Positions 22,980 to 33,370 of a DNA stretch of 64,000 nucleotides are shown in pieces; the stretch's first letter is position 1, and each line of letters opens with the position of its first letter. The notes beneath the pieces are model-generated. The model saw nothing but the letters and a program-made list of their open reading frames with translations, made no database searches and was not told the DNA's origin. The DNA is from Paenibacillus graminis (GTDB taxonomy: Bacteria; Bacillota; Bacilli; Paenibacillales; Paenibacillaceae): contig NZ_CP009287.1 in assembly GCF_000758705.1 (NCBI RefSeq), positions 3,968,001-4,032,000 on the forward strand. Direction: 5' to 3'. The translations under genes were made by a program, and so were the position numbers.

Positions 22980-25679
22980 TTACTGTGTGGCATTGCCTTC
23001 ATCCACGAAACCCGAGGAAGGATCCGTGCCGGGATCTGTAGCCCCCTCGGTACCCGTGTTGCCGCTGCCTGCTCCGGTCGTGACAGCCGGATCAACCGGG
23101 GGAATAGTTGCCGGAGGAGGTGTCGGCGAAGCTTCGGGAGACTCGGAAGGAACCCCTCCGCTGCTGCCGTTACCACCGGGGTTGCCGTTGCCGGAGCTGC
23201 CATTTCCTTGATTCCCGTTGCCCTGGTTGCCATTTCCCGGATTCCCGTTCTCCCCGCCGTTGCCATTCCCGCTGCCGTTCCCATTGTTTCCGTCCGGGTT
23301 TCCATTATTTTGCCCGTTTCCATTATTGCCGCCATTCCCCGTCCCATCGGTTGGAAGATTCGGATCAATCGTTGCCTCCGGCTCCTGTGTCGGTTGTTCA
23401 TCCTGCACCTCAACCGTGACGGTCGCAGAAGGCTCGCTTTCCGCATCGAGCGCCGGATAATAAGCCGTGACATAATACTCATAGGTCAAGCCGGGCATTG
23501 CACTGATATCCCCGACACTGGCCGAAACGGTATTCAGAAGCGGGCTGAACTCTGCTTCCGAAGTTTCGCGGCGGTAGATCCGGTATTCCACACCTTTGGC
23601 AGAGGCAGGCTCCCAGCTCAGGTTGACCGTCATGGTAGAGGCATCATAGGCTGCACTCAGACCACTGACAGGCTGTGCCGCTTCCGGTGTTGCTGTCGGT
23701 TCCGGCTTGCTGACACCTTCCGGCTGCGGGAACGACTTCGCCGGTACGCCTTCCAGAGCTTCCTCCATGACCTTGCCCCAGAATGCCGCAGCAAGCGGAC
23801 TGCTGTTCTTCAGCAAATGTTTTTTGCTTGGTTTGTCATACCCCATCCAGACCGCAGCCGTCCATTCCGGCGTGTAGCCGACAAACCAGACGTCCCGGTT
23901 GGAGCTGATGCCGTCGTAGCCGCTTTGCGTGGTACCGGTTTTGCCGGCTACGGGACGGTTAATTTTAGCTTTTTTACCTGTGCCGTCTTCTACGACCTTC
24001 TGCATCATCTCAGTCATCTGGTAAGCTGTATTCTCGCTCATGACCCGTTCCGGTTTGGTATTTGCTTTGTAGACGGTATCTCCTTCGCTGTTGGTGATCG
24101 ATTTGATCGAATAGGCCTCGCGCAGGTCACCGCCATTGGCAAAAGCGCTGTAGGCTTGAGCCATTTCCAGTGTATTCGTACCTTCACTCATCCCGCCAAG
24201 TGCCAGCGAGAGGTTTTTGTCCTCGTCCTTCAGCTTGATCCCGAGCTTTTTGGCGAACTGGAAGCCGGTATTGACCCCGATTTCGTTCAGCAGCCATACG
24301 GCCGGGATGTTCTCCGACTTCGTCAAGGCAGCCGTCATGCTGATGGTTTTCGAATAGCCGTGCATGTTGTTCGGGCAGTAAGTGCCGAAGCATTGCTTTT
24401 CGTTGCTAAGTACGGAATTATTGGTGAATTTTCCGGATTCGAGCGCAGGTGCGTATGCAACCAGCGGTTTGAAGGATGAACCCGGCGAGCGTCTGCTGCC
24501 GTCCACCCGGCTGTAGCCTTTTTTCTCATAATTCCGTCCGCCAAGGAGGGCCACGATGCTGCCGTTCTCCTGGTTGATAATCGTCATCGAGCCCTGCACC
24601 AGCTCATCGTCGGCGCTCTTCTCAAAGTTATCGCTGTCGGCAAAAGCTTTTTCCACCGTCTCCTGGGCATGTGCGTCCATGGTCGTATAGATTTTGTATC
24701 CGCCGATATTCAGATCATCCTCAGTCAATCCGAATTTGTCTTCCGCTTCATCAACCGCATAATCAATAAAGGCCTGGTAACGCTGTTTGCTTTCCGGCGG
24801 CTTATAGTTGTAGTTCACCGCTTTGGCCTCGTCCATCTGCTCCTTGGTAATGTAGCCTTGCTCATACATCAGCTGGAGCACCACACCGCGCCGTTCCTTC
24901 GAAAGCTCAGGATTACGCAGCGGGTTGTAGCGGGATGGCCCCTTAGGCATTGCAGCAAGCGTGGCCATCTGCCAAACCTTAAGTTTGTTCAGATCACTTT
25001 GGCCAAAATACCGGATGGATGCCGCCTTGATCCCGTAAATGGTGCCGCCGAAGTTGATGCGGTTCAGATATTTAGTAATAATCTCTTCTTTGGTGAATTT
25101 GTTCTCCAGCGCCACGGCGATCGAAACCTCGGTCGCTTTGCGGAAGAAGGTCTTATCCCGGGTAAGGAAAATGTTCTTCGCCAGCTGCTGGGTAATCGTA
25201 CTGCCGCCTTCGACCATGCTTCGTGCAGCAATATCCTTCACTGCCGCCCGGCCGATCGACCATAGATCAACGCCGCTGTGTTCAAAAAAACGCTTATCCT
25301 CTGTAGCTACAAAAGCGTTGACCAGCAGCTTAGGTATATCGTCATACTCTACCGGTTCACTTTTCTCCAAAGCCAGCTCGCCGATCAGCTTCGCATTCCG
25401 GTCATAAATCTTCGTTGTCTCGTTAACCGTGAGCTTATCGATGTTCTCATCCAGCAGCTTCTCGCCGTTCAGCATGATGAACAAGTAACCGCCCAGCGCG
25501 CAAAAAATCGCCAGCGCCGTGGTAAAAAACAGCGTCCACAGCACACGCTTCTTGGTTAAAAACTTCTTCTTCTTGGATTTCCCTTTGGGATTGGGATTGG
25601 GATTTGCATTCGAACTCGTACTTGATGACTGTCCTCTGTTTCTATTGCGGTTCGTCCTGGATATATCGTCTCTGGACAT
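22980..25679 (-). CDS. ponA: Class A penicillin-binding protein 1
   Basis: 899 residues from ATG 25679 (AGGAGG 5 bp upstream). Basic cytoplasmic tail, transmembrane helix about 46-69, glycosyltransferase 51 domain (Glu127 in ATEDKRFFEH; GGSTITQQLAKN), transpeptidase domain with Ser401 (SSFK), SEN (455-457) and KTGT (580-583). It polymerises and crosslinks peptidoglycan outside the membrane. Residues 668-760 are a fibronectin type III domain, followed by a 90-residue Gly/Asn-rich tail ending in a Thr/Pro-rich, acidic part. The last two parts are longer than in B. subtilis PBP1. Stands alone between hfq and DUF402. Confidence 0.95.
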   Translation of the reverse strand: MSRDDISRTNRNRNRGQSSSTSSNANPNPNPKGKSKKKKFLTKKRVLWTLFFTTALAIFCALGGYLFIMLNGEKLLDENIDKLTVNETTKIYDRNAKLIGELALEKSEPVEYDDIPKLLVNAFVATEDKRFFEHSGVDLWSIGRAAVKDIAARSMVEGGSTITQQLAKNIFLTRDKTFFRKATEVSIAVALENKFTKEEIITKYLNRINFGGTIYGIKAASIRYFGQSDLNKLKVWQMATLAAMPKGPSRYNPLRNPELSKERRGVVLQLMYEQGYITKEQMDEAKAVNYNYKPPESKQRYQAFIDYAVDEAEDKFGLTEDDLNIGGYKIYTTMDAHAQETVEKAFADSDNFEKSADDELVQGSMTIINQENGSIVALLGGRNYEKKGYSRVDGSRRSPGSSFKPLVAYAPALESGKFTNNSVLSNEKQCFGTYCPNNMHGYSKTISMTAALTKSENIPAVWLLNEIGVNTGFQFAKKLGIKLKDEDKNLSLALGGMSEGTNTLEMAQAYSAFANGGDLREAYSIKSITNSEGDTVYKANTKPERVMSENTAYQMTEMMQKVVEDGTGKKAKINRPVAGKTGTTQSGYDGISSNRDVWFVGYTPEWTAAVWMGYDKPSKKHLLKNSSPLAAAFWGKVMEEALEGVPAKSFPQPEGVSKPEPTATPEAAQPVSGLSAAYDASTMTVNLSWEPASAKGVEYRIYRRETSEAEFSPLLNTVSASVGDISAMPGLTYEYYVTAYYPALDAESEPSATVTVEVQDEQPTQEPEATIDPNLPTDGTGNGGNNGNGQNNGNPDGNNGNGSGNGNGGENGNPGNGNQGNGNQGNGSSGNGNPGGNGSSGGVPSESPEASPTPPPATIPPVDPAVTTGAGSGNTGTEGATDPGTDPSSGFVDEGNATQ

Positions 25680-25732
25680 GGTACCTCCTGACTCCCTCTC
25701 GGAACGTTCATGATATTGAGTGCACGAATGAA

Positions 25733-25755
25733 AAGAACAACCTTCACAGGTTGCT
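25733..25755 (-). terminator. hfq terminator candidate
   Basis: Minus strand CAACCT-GTGA-AGGTTG then TTCTTTTC, 60 bp after the hfq stop. Confidence 0.55.
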
Positions 25756-25817
25756 CTCTCGCACTCTCTATTCAAACGATTTATAAGCAAAAAGGTTTCG
25801 CTTTAAGACTGTAAATC

Positions 25818-26057
25818 TTATTCTTCGCTTCCATTGTCCTGCATGAGCGATACGCTGCGTTGCGGGGTAAAGGTGGAAATCGCATGCTTGTACACCATCT
25901 GCTGGCGGCCGTCACTGTCGATGACAATGGTGAAGTTGTCGAAGGCTTTGATGATTCCCCGGATTTGAAAGCCGTTGGTCAAATATACTGTAGCAGGGAT
26001 ATTCTCTTTGCGCAGTTGGTTCAAGAACGTATCTTGGATGTTAATGGACTTGTTCAT
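25818..26057 (-). CDS. hfq: RNA chaperone Hfq
   Basis: 79 residues from ATG 26057 (GGGGGT upstream; an upstream in-frame ATG is not needed). Sm fold: [42 protein letters not shown], and the Sm2 motif YKHAISTF. Short acidic C-terminus, typical for Bacilli. Forms a hexamer that binds sRNAs and mRNAs. It follows miaA by 19 bp, the usual miaA-hfq order, and the whole mutL-methyltransferase-miaA-hfq row is on one strand. Confidence 0.96.
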   Translation of the reverse strand: MNKSINIQDTFLNQLRKENIPATVYLTNGFQIRGIIKAFDNFTIVIDSDGRQQMVYKHAISTFTPQRSVSLMQDNGSEE

Positions 26058-26076
26058 ATGACGTACCCCCAATGGT

Positions 26077-27057
26077 TCAATTAGATTGTTCAGAAGTATA
26101 TTCAAGACCTGAGAGAAACTTTCCTGCTATTATAGCACGGATTTTTTCAAAATTCTCTGAAAAGTTTTGGCTCTCATCGACGTCGATCCACTGAATCTCC
26201 TTCATGTGGCGAAACCATGACAACTGTCTTTTGGCGAATCGGCGGGTATCGCGTTTGAGAAGTGTCACAGCCTCATCCAGCGTCATTTCTCCCGCGAGGT
26301 ATGCGGCAATTTCCTTGTAGCCCAGTCCCTGCATGGACACAAGGCTTCTGCTGTAGCCGCGTTGCAGCAGTCCTTCCACCTCTGCGACGAGTCCGTCCGC
26401 CAGCATCTGGTCAATTCGGTCTTCAATACGTTTATATAGTATTTTCCGGTCCATTGTCAAACCAATCAGGCATAGTTCATAGGGAGATTCCTTTTTCTGG
26501 CCTGCATGGGATGCCGAAAGAGTGACCTTGGTCTGATGATGAATTTCCAGCGCGCGGATGATCCGGCGGCGGTCATTCGGGTGCAGTCTGGCTGCGCTGG
26601 CCGGGTCTACTGCAGCCAGCCTGGCATGCAGCGCCTCAGCTCCATGAGCCTCTGCATAGGCATCCTGCTCGCTGCGGAAGGCTTCATCCGCCACAGCTTC
26701 CGAGAAGCGGAAACCGTAGCACAGGGACTCAATATAGAGCCCGGTGCCGCCGACTATAAAAGGAAGCTTGCCTTTGCGGCTGATCTCTTCGATCAGCTTC
26801 GTCCCCTGCTCCTGAAATTCAGCAGCAGAATAAGCATCCCGGGGATCATGGATATCGATCAGATGATGGGGAATTCCCAGCATTTCCTCCGGTTTGATTT
26901 TGGCTGTCCCAATGTCCATCCCCCGGTACACCTGCATCGAATCGCCAGATATAATCTCTGCGTCATAGGCCTCAGCCAATTCAAGGCTTAACCTGGTTTT
27001 GCCGACAGCTGTCGGGCCAAGCAGCACCAGAACCCTGCGTTTTGTCTCAGTTGTCAA
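26077..27057 (-). CDS. miaA: tRNA dimethylallyltransferase MiaA
   Basis: 326 residues. P-loop [32 protein letters not shown] and GGTGLYI, then the helical insertion and [12 protein letters not shown] at the C-terminus. Transfers dimethylallyl to N6 of A37 in tRNAs that read UNN codons. TTG 27057 overlaps the upstream methyltransferase gene by 11 bp and has GGGGTGAT before it. Translational coupling is likely. Confidence 0.96.
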   Translation of the reverse strand: MTTETKRRVLVLLGPTAVGKTRLSLELAEAYDAEIISGDSMQVYRGMDIGTAKIKPEEMLGIPHHLIDIHDPRDAYSAAEFQEQGTKLIEEISRKGKLPFIVGGTGLYIESLCYGFRFSEAVADEAFRSEQDAYAEAHGAEALHARLAAVDPASAARLHPNDRRRIIRALEIHHQTKVTLSASHAGQKKESPYELCLIGLTMDRKILYKRIEDRIDQMLADGLVAEVEGLLQRGYSRSLVSMQGLGYKEIAAYLAGEMTLDEAVTLLKRDTRRFAKRQLSWFRHMKEIQWIDVDESQNFSENFEKIRAIIAGKFLSGLEYTSEQSN

Positions 27058-27826
27058 TGGATATCACCCCGTACGATGTTTTGGCGCTGGCCCGCAGCAG
27101 CTCGGTAAAACCAAGCCGGGAGAATTCGCCGCTTAAGGCTTTTTCTTTCAAAAGCACGGTTTTGCGGGCGACCCGGACGGCCTCGGCGACGCTCTCCGCC
27201 CTCAAGGCAGCTGCATTCGCGAACTGGCGCAGAGGCGATATCGCTGCCGAATCCGTCAAAGGCACACGGAACATGGGATCAAAATAGACGATATCTATAC
27301 TGTTGTCCGGCTGCTCCCGCAAGTAAGCAAGATGGTCGCTGTGCTCCACACGCACGCGGCGCAGTGCCTCATTCACTTTCTGCTGTCCCGAGATGTAGTG
27401 GCTCATTCCTTCAAGCAGCAGCGCACAGAGCGGCAGGGAGCTCTCCAGCGCAGTGACTATGGATGCCTCGCCACCGTACACCGCAAACAGCAGAGAATCG
27501 CTGCCAAGCCCTGCCGTGCAGTCCAGCACACTGTCGCCTGGAACCATCCGGGCGGCCTCCAGCATCGGGTCCGGCTCACCGCGGATAATCCGTTTGGCCC
27601 GGACAAAACCCATGCTGGGGTGAAATTCCATCGGCGGCATGCCCGGTGTAATCAGCCGTACAGCGTCCTGCAGCACGACCAGAATCTCCCCGTCACTGTA
27701 GCGTTCCGCCATCTTGGACATGGACAATTTGCCTCTTGGCGCATACATTGTACCGGTTCGTTCTGCAAGGCTTTTGGCCCGCATTTCGATTGCCGGGATC
27801 GGGTCAAAGCCCGTTGTTATAATCAT
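27047..27826 (-). CDS. Class I SAM-dependent methyltransferase
   Basis: 259 residues from ATG 27826 (CGGAGG at 5 bp). The SAM motif is PGDSVLDCTAGLGSDSLLFAVYGG (residues about 98-121), and DIVYFDPMF matches the catalytic region of RsmJ-like/YhiQ enzymes. It probably methylates rRNA, but the exact target is not shown. Gene sits between mutL and miaA, as in many Bacilli (the YpiP/RsmJ-like neighbour), same operon. Overlaps miaA by 11 bp. Confidence 0.85.
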   Translation of the reverse strand: MIITTGFDPIPAIEMRAKSLAERTGTMYAPRGKLSMSKMAERYSDGEILVVLQDAVRLITPGMPPMEFHPSMGFVRAKRIIRGEPDPMLEAARMVPGDSVLDCTAGLGSDSLLFAVYGGEASIVTALESSLPLCALLLEGMSHYISGQQKVNEALRRVRVEHSDHLAYLREQPDNSIDIVYFDPMFRVPLTDSAAISPLRQFANAAALRAESVAEAVRVARKTVLLKEKALSGEFSRLGFTELLRASAKTSYGVISIDN

Positions 27827-27867
27827 GTTGCCTCCGTTCCTGCTCACAACAAATTCAGATAAATCAG

Positions 27868-29958
27868 TTACATTACCCGCTTGAACAGCTTCTCCAAATC
27901 ATACGCGGAAAAGGATACTACAATCGGCCGTCCATGCGGGCAGGTATACGGCTGGCGGCAGGCAGCGAGCCGTGAGAGCAGCGACTCCACTTCATGCTCC
28001 GTCAGCTTCTGGTTAGCCTTGATCGAAGCCTTGCAGGAGCAGAGAATCGATGATTTCTCGCGCAGCTTCGCAAGGTCAATCGACCGCTCGCTGAGGACCC
28101 ATTCCGCCATCTCTTCAATCACGGCTTTCTCGTCCCCCTCCGGGAACCAGTATGGCAGGGAACGGACCAGGAAGGTCTGGCCTCCAAAGTGTTCAAGATA
28201 AACACCTGCCTGCTGGAACCAGTGCAGCCGCTCGCTGAGCTGTTTGCTCTCCGAAGGTGTGAACTCCAGTGTAATCGGCAGCAGCAGCTCCTGCGAAGCG
28301 TCCTCGGGACGTCCGAATTTCTCATAATAATATTCGTAATTCACCCGTTCATGCGCTGCATGCTGGTCAATCAGATACAATCCGCTGTCATTCTGGGCAA
28401 TAATATAGGTTCCGTGATGCTGGCCGATATAGTTCAGCTCCGGAAACTGCGGCAGCCCGGCTTCCTCATTGCCGGGAGGAGCATACAGCTCCTCCGCTGA
28501 CGGCAGCTGTCCCCTTGCGGAATTCGCCGGCGGGTATTGGCGGTAGCTCTCGCTGCCCGCCCCCTCCCGCCGCTGTGCAGCGGCCTGTGGAGCGCTGCCG
28601 CTGTATGCAGCCGCCCGTTCCCGCGACTGGGGATTCAGGCCGGAGCTGCTGCTGTACGGCGCAGCTTCGCCTGCGGCTGCGCCAGGCAGCGGGGCGCCAT
28701 TACCGCCGCTGCGGACCCCATCCAGGGACTGCTGCGGCAGGCTGCTGAGCGGCCCCGGGGAACGGGGCGGCTCACTGCTGCCCGCTCCAGCACCACCGGG
28801 CGCTGGAGCGGGCCCGGTCCGCGGATAGCCGGGCTCTGCGCTGCTCCGGCCCAAGGCCTCTTCCTGAGGCGGAGGCGGAACAGCGCCCTTGGGAAAGGCA
28901 AATTGCTCCTGGATAAAGGAGCTGCTGCCCTTGGCCCCAATGATTTCTTTGCCCGGCCGGGGAATAAGGCTCTGTCCCATCAGAACCTTGCGGATTTCCT
29001 GCTCAACGAAAGCGTAAAGCTCTGCCTCCTTGCTGAAGCGGACCTCCAGCTTCGCCGGATGTACATTGACGTCGACAAGAGAGGGGTGCATTTCCAGCTG
29101 CAGCACTAGCAGCGGGTAGCGGTTGATCGGCAGGAGCGTATGATAAGCCCGCATAATCGCCGCATTCAGCCCGTTGCTGCGGATGTAGCGCCCGCCGACA
29201 ATCGTAGTGACCGCGTTGCGGTTCGAACGGGTCCACTCCGGGCGGCTGACAAAGCCGGAAATCCGGTAATCCGGGTCTTCCGCGCTAAGCGGCAGCATCG
29301 CCTTGGCCGCAGAGGTGCCGTACACGGCGGCAATGACCTGCAGCAGATCCCCGTTGCCCAGCGTATGCAGCAGCTGATTGCCGTTGTGATGCAGCGTGAA
29401 GGAGATGGACGGGTGCGCCAGTGCCACACGGTACATGGTGTCGGAGATATGCCCCAGCTCCGTTTGTACGCTTTTCATATATTTCAGCCTTGCCGGAGTA
29501 TTGTAAAATAATTCCCTTACCGCAAGATCACTGCCCTTGCCGGAGGGCTCGTCCTCATTGCGGATCAGCTTGCCTCCTTCGATGTCCAGAGCCCTGCCCT
29601 TGCCGTCCTCATTGCTTGAAGTAAGCAGGGACAGCTTCGACACGGAAGCGATACTGGGCAGGGCTTCCCCGCGAAATCCGAGGGAGGTGATTTGAAACAA
29701 ATCCCTGCCGTTTAGGATTTTGCTCGTCGCATGACGGTAGAAAGCCGTCTCGCAATCCTCGGGATCAATACCCGAGCCATTGTCCTTTACCCGGATGCTT
29801 TGCAGCCCGCCTTCCTCCACAGACACTTCTATGCGGGTGCTTCCGGCGTCGATGGCATTCTCCACAAGCTCCTTGACGACCGAAGCGGGCCGCTCCACCA
29901 CTTCCCCCGCGGCAATCTGGTTGGCAATATGCTCATCAAGCACATGAATTTTGGCCAT
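27868..29958 (-). CDS. mutL: DNA mismatch repair protein MutL
   Basis: 696 residues from ATG 29958 (AGGTGA at 8 bp). N-terminal GHKL ATPase (residues 1-330): VVKELVENAIDAGST, DNGSGI, GFRGEAL. A long Pro/Gly/Ala-rich linker spans about 345-500, longer than in B. subtilis. C-terminal dimerisation/endonuclease domain carries DQHAAHERVNYEYY, the metal-binding motif of nicking MutL proteins, so this MutL is expected to nick. Acts with MutS 300 bp upstream. Cytoplasmic. Confidence 0.95.
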   Translation of the reverse strand: MAKIHVLDEHIANQIAAGEVVERPASVVKELVENAIDAGSTRIEVSVEEGGLQSIRVKDNGSGIDPEDCETAFYRHATSKILNGRDLFQITSLGFRGEALPSIASVSKLSLLTSSNEDGKGRALDIEGGKLIRNEDEPSGKGSDLAVRELFYNTPARLKYMKSVQTELGHISDTMYRVALAHPSISFTLHHNGNQLLHTLGNGDLLQVIAAVYGTSAAKAMLPLSAEDPDYRISGFVSRPEWTRSNRNAVTTIVGGRYIRSNGLNAAIMRAYHTLLPINRYPLLVLQLEMHPSLVDVNVHPAKLEVRFSKEAELYAFVEQEIRKVLMGQSLIPRPGKEIIGAKGSSSFIQEQFAFPKGAVPPPPQEEALGRSSAEPGYPRTGPAPAPGGAGAGSSEPPRSPGPLSSLPQQSLDGVRSGGNGAPLPGAAAGEAAPYSSSSGLNPQSRERAAAYSGSAPQAAAQRREGAGSESYRQYPPANSARGQLPSAEELYAPPGNEEAGLPQFPELNYIGQHHGTYIIAQNDSGLYLIDQHAAHERVNYEYYYEKFGRPEDASQELLLPITLEFTPSESKQLSERLHWFQQAGVYLEHFGGQTFLVRSLPYWFPEGDEKAVIEEMAEWVLSERSIDLAKLREKSSILCSCKASIKANQKLTEHEVESLLSRLAACRQPYTCPHGRPIVVSFSAYDLEKLFKRVM

Positions 29959-30258
29959 GTTCATTTCACCTCGCGATTTAGCTGTTATAGATCTCTTTTG
30001 TAACACCCGGTGATACCTATAAGTGCATTTTCAGCAATTAAAAGGATGCTCAAACTGATATTTTCAGTGATAAATGTACCCGATGCAGTTAAAATTGGCG
30101 AAAAGCCTTTTTTATTAGAACCATTTAATGGAAACCCAAGGGAAAGTCCTTAACTCCAGCATGAAAGTTAGCCTACCTGAACAAATTCCATGCATAAGAG
30201 ATGATAAAAAGCCTGCAATCATAAAAAGATATAATCGGAAAGGATCAGCAGGAGCTCC
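29959..30258. other. mutS-mutL intergenic region
   Basis: 300 bp, AT-rich, between mutS and mutL. A short inverted repeat (ACTGA...TCAGT at 30054-30070) is present. No gene, RNA family or strong terminator recognised; it breaks the usual tight mutSL operon and may carry a separate mutL promoter. Confidence 0.4.
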
Positions 30259-33099
30259 TTAAAGCTCCTTGGCCTTCATCTTCAACTCGTTCAGCAAGCC
30301 CATCGCCTGCAGCGGCGTCATGTTCATGAGGTCTGCGCTTTGCACGGCGGAGATGAGCTCTTTAACCAGCGGATTCTCCTTGGCCGCCGGAGCGGCTGCC
30401 CCGCCCTTGCGGTTCTTGCGCGGTTCTTCCTCCCCAAAAATAGAGAGCTGGACAACCTCATGGTCCTCCTCCGCTGCGGAAGAGGCAAGCGAAACGGCCG
30501 TTTCTAACCGGACAGCCGCCAAGGCAGCATCGGACGAACCGCCGCCTGAATGTACTGAACCGCTGCGCGTGGAGGCATAGGCTTGGCCCCCGGCTGCCGG
30601 GCCTTCTCCGGAATCCGGCGGCACAGCCAATGCCTGATTCTCTTGAATACCCTGCCCGGTATGTTCAGTATAGCCTGAACCATAATTGAGCGAAAGCGTT
30701 CCCGGAGGGGCAGCCTGCTCAATACTCTGAAGCAGTCCATACGCCCGGTCAATAATGCCTTCGGGAAGGCCTGCCAGCCGGGCGCAATAAATCCCGTAGC
30801 TGCTGTCAGCCGCTCCCGGCACGAGCTTGCGCAGGAAGTTGACTTTGTCGCCGCTTTCCTGTACAGCCATCGAGTAGTTGCGCAATCCCCGGAGACTCTG
30901 CTCCAGGTGGGCCAGCTCATGAAAATGTGTCGAGACCAAAGCCTTGCAGGCGATGGTGTCATGCACATATTCGATCACCGCCTGGGCAATCGCCATCCCT
31001 TCGCTTGTTGAAGTGCCCCGGCCCAGTTCGTCGATGATGATCAGGCTGCGCGCCGTTGCTTTTTCGGTCATGACCTGGATATCCGCCATCTCCACCATAA
31101 AGGTGCTCTGGCCGCCGATCAGATCATCCGCTGCTCCGATCCGCGTAAAGATGCGGTCAATCAGCGGAACCTCCGCACTGCCTGCCGGAACAAAGCAGCC
31201 AATCTGGGCCAGGATGCAGATGAGGGCAACCTGGCGCATATAAGTGCTTTTTCCTGCCATGTTCGGGCCGGTGATCAGGAGAATATTGCCTTCTTCCTTG
31301 CTGAGCGTGCTGCCGTTGGCAATAAATGCCGCATCCTTCAGCACCGCCTCCACAACCGGATGCCGTCCGCCTTCCAGCCGCAGATCATAGCCTTCAGACA
31401 GCTTAGGCTTCACAAACCGGTGCTCGGCGCTGACCGCCGCCAGGCACTGGTACACATCGATCTCGGCCACCTTTTCGGCTAATGCCTGAAGACGGGGAAT
31501 CTGCGCACTGATCCGGTCACGCAGCTCGATAAAGAGGCTGTATTCCAAATCGGTCATTTTGTCCTGTGCTTCCAGGATCAAGGCTTCCTTCTCTTTCAGC
31601 TCCGGTGTAACGAAACGCTCGGCGTTCGCCAGCGTCTGCTTGCGCTCATATCTTCCTTCCGGCAGGGAAGACAGGTTGGAACGGGTGATTTCAATATAAT
31701 AACCGAAGATTTTGTTATAGCCGATCTTCAGGGACTTGATCCCCGTGGCCTGGCGCTCCTTGGCCTCCAGCTCGGCAATCCAGCGTTTGCCGCTGCTGCT
31801 GGCTTCCCTCAGCTCATCCAGACGTTCATGGTAGCCTGTACGGATAATTCCGCCATCCCGAACCGATACCGGAGCTTCTTCAACAATCGCCCGGTCGATA
31901 TCCTCGCGCAGCTCGGCACATTCATCCATGCTGGCGCCAATCTCCCGCAGCGTCGCCGAGCCGGATGCGATACACATGTCCTTCAGCGCCGGAATTTGGG
32001 CGAGCGACAGCTTCAGGGCATTCATGTCACGGCCGTTGGCGCTGCCAAAGGCGATCCGTCCAACCAGCCGCTCCAGATCGTAGATCTCTTTGAGCGCTCC
32101 GCGCAGATCCTCCCGCACGATAAACTGGTTGTACAAATAATCGACCGCCTCCAGCCTCCGTTCAATCGGCGCACGCTGCAGGAGCGGCTTGTCAATTCTG
32201 CGGCGCAGCAGACGGCCGCCCATCGACGTTTCGGTACGGTCAAGCAGCCAGAGCAGCGAGCCTTTTTTGGAACGCTCGCGCACGGTTTCGGTCAGCTCCA
32301 GATTGCGCCGGGTGAACGGGTCCAGAATCATATAATTCCCCGGTTCATACGGCGAAATCTGGCTCAGCTGGCCCAGGGAGCGCCGCTGGGTTTCGCTCAG
32401 ATAGGAGATCAGCAGTGCGAGGCAAAGGCCGCGCTCTTTCTCCAGACGCACCCAAGCGGCTTCACCGAACTGGCGGCGGGCCAGCTCTTCCTCGCGCTTC
32501 TCCCACGGAGTATAGACAACCGGCTTCGCAAGCAGCGAGGCTTCACTCCGCAGCATATCCAGCAGCGCGGCATCCCCGATAATCTCGGCCGGTTCATAAA
32601 TGCCGATTTCATCCCTGAGCCATTCGGCACCCGAGAGCACAGAAGTGACATACAGCTCACCTGTGGTCAAATCACAGGCAGCGAGTGCCATCATCCCGTC
32701 CTCTTCAGTCACACAGACAAGGTAATTGTTGTTTTTATCGGAAATGATCTTGCCGTCCATCACCGTGCCCGGTGTCACTACGCGGACAATATCACGCCGG
32801 ACCATCCCCTTCGTTACTGCCGGATCATCCAGCTGCTCGCAGATGGCGACCTTGTAGCCTTTTTCAATCAGGCGCTGTATGTACCCCTCGGCGGCATGGT
32901 AAGGCACACCACACATGGGAATGCGCTCTTCGCCTCCACCCTCGCGGCCTGTTAATGTGATCTCAAGCTCCTTTGACGCAAGAATCGCATCCTCAAAAAA
33001 CATTTCATAGAAATCGCCCAGACGGAAAAAAAGGAAAGCGTCTTTGGCTCCTTCCTTCACTTTCAAATATTGCTGTATCATCGGCGTATAATTTGCCAT
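30259..33099 (-). CDS. mutS: DNA mismatch repair protein MutS
   Basis: 946 residues, about 90 longer than B. subtilis MutS because of a Gly/Ser-rich insertion before the C-terminus (near 820-900). N-terminal mismatch-recognition RLGDFYEMFFEDA (Phe-x-Glu), connector, lever, clamp, and ABC ATPase with GPNMAGKSTYMRQ (Walker A), IIIDELGRGTSTSEGMAIA (Walker B) and the helix-turn-helix dimer region. Detects mismatches and recruits MutL. ATG 33099 has GGAGG at 8 bp. Same strand as mutL, cotE and the amidoligase, but the cotE-mutS junction has been opened by other genes and repeats. Confidence 0.96.
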   Translation of the reverse strand: MANYTPMIQQYLKVKEGAKDAFLFFRLGDFYEMFFEDAILASKELEITLTGREGGGEERIPMCGVPYHAAEGYIQRLIEKGYKVAICEQLDDPAVTKGMVRRDIVRVVTPGTVMDGKIISDKNNNYLVCVTEEDGMMALAACDLTTGELYVTSVLSGAEWLRDEIGIYEPAEIIGDAALLDMLRSEASLLAKPVVYTPWEKREEELARRQFGEAAWVRLEKERGLCLALLISYLSETQRRSLGQLSQISPYEPGNYMILDPFTRRNLELTETVRERSKKGSLLWLLDRTETSMGGRLLRRRIDKPLLQRAPIERRLEAVDYLYNQFIVREDLRGALKEIYDLERLVGRIAFGSANGRDMNALKLSLAQIPALKDMCIASGSATLREIGASMDECAELREDIDRAIVEEAPVSVRDGGIIRTGYHERLDELREASSSGKRWIAELEAKERQATGIKSLKIGYNKIFGYYIEITRSNLSSLPEGRYERKQTLANAERFVTPELKEKEALILEAQDKMTDLEYSLFIELRDRISAQIPRLQALAEKVAEIDVYQCLAAVSAEHRFVKPKLSEGYDLRLEGGRHPVVEAVLKDAAFIANGSTLSKEEGNILLITGPNMAGKSTYMRQVALICILAQIGCFVPAGSAEVPLIDRIFTRIGAADDLIGGQSTFMVEMADIQVMTEKATARSLIIIDELGRGTSTSEGMAIAQAVIEYVHDTIACKALVSTHFHELAHLEQSLRGLRNYSMAVQESGDKVNFLRKLVPGAADSSYGIYCARLAGLPEGIIDRAYGLLQSIEQAAPPGTLSLNYGSGYTEHTGQGIQENQALAVPPDSGEGPAAGGQAYASTRSGSVHSGGGSSDAALAAVRLETAVSLASSAAEEDHEVVQLSIFGEEEPRKNRKGGAAAPAAKENPLVKELISAVQSADLMNMTPLQAMGLLNELKMKAKEL

Positions 33100-33370
33100 C
33101 GTTAACCTCCATGCCTACTTCATACTGTCCTCTATTATAGCAGAAAGTGGTCCGGCAAAGTTACCCCGGCAATGCTCTCCATAAGAGCTGCCTTGCTGTG
33201 TATAGAAAACTGCCCTAATGAAAGACAGGCTGAAGACCACGTAAAATCAATGCAAGCTTAGGGCAGCACGGGTTATAAAGGCGTGCTTTTGATTCAGATG
33301 CAGTAAAATCACTTAGTATGCTGAATTCCTAAAATTGTCAAGCAGTAGCAGCCACACCGTCCTTTTGGAT

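Noticed and set aside
22965..24479. 504-residue plus-strand ORF opposite the PBP gene
   Set aside because: Antisense to a well supported class A PBP; composition Arg/Cys-rich, no ribosome site or domain.
29959..30258. Riboswitch or small RNA between mutS and mutL
   Set aside because: Only one short inverted repeat; no terminator and no known motif.
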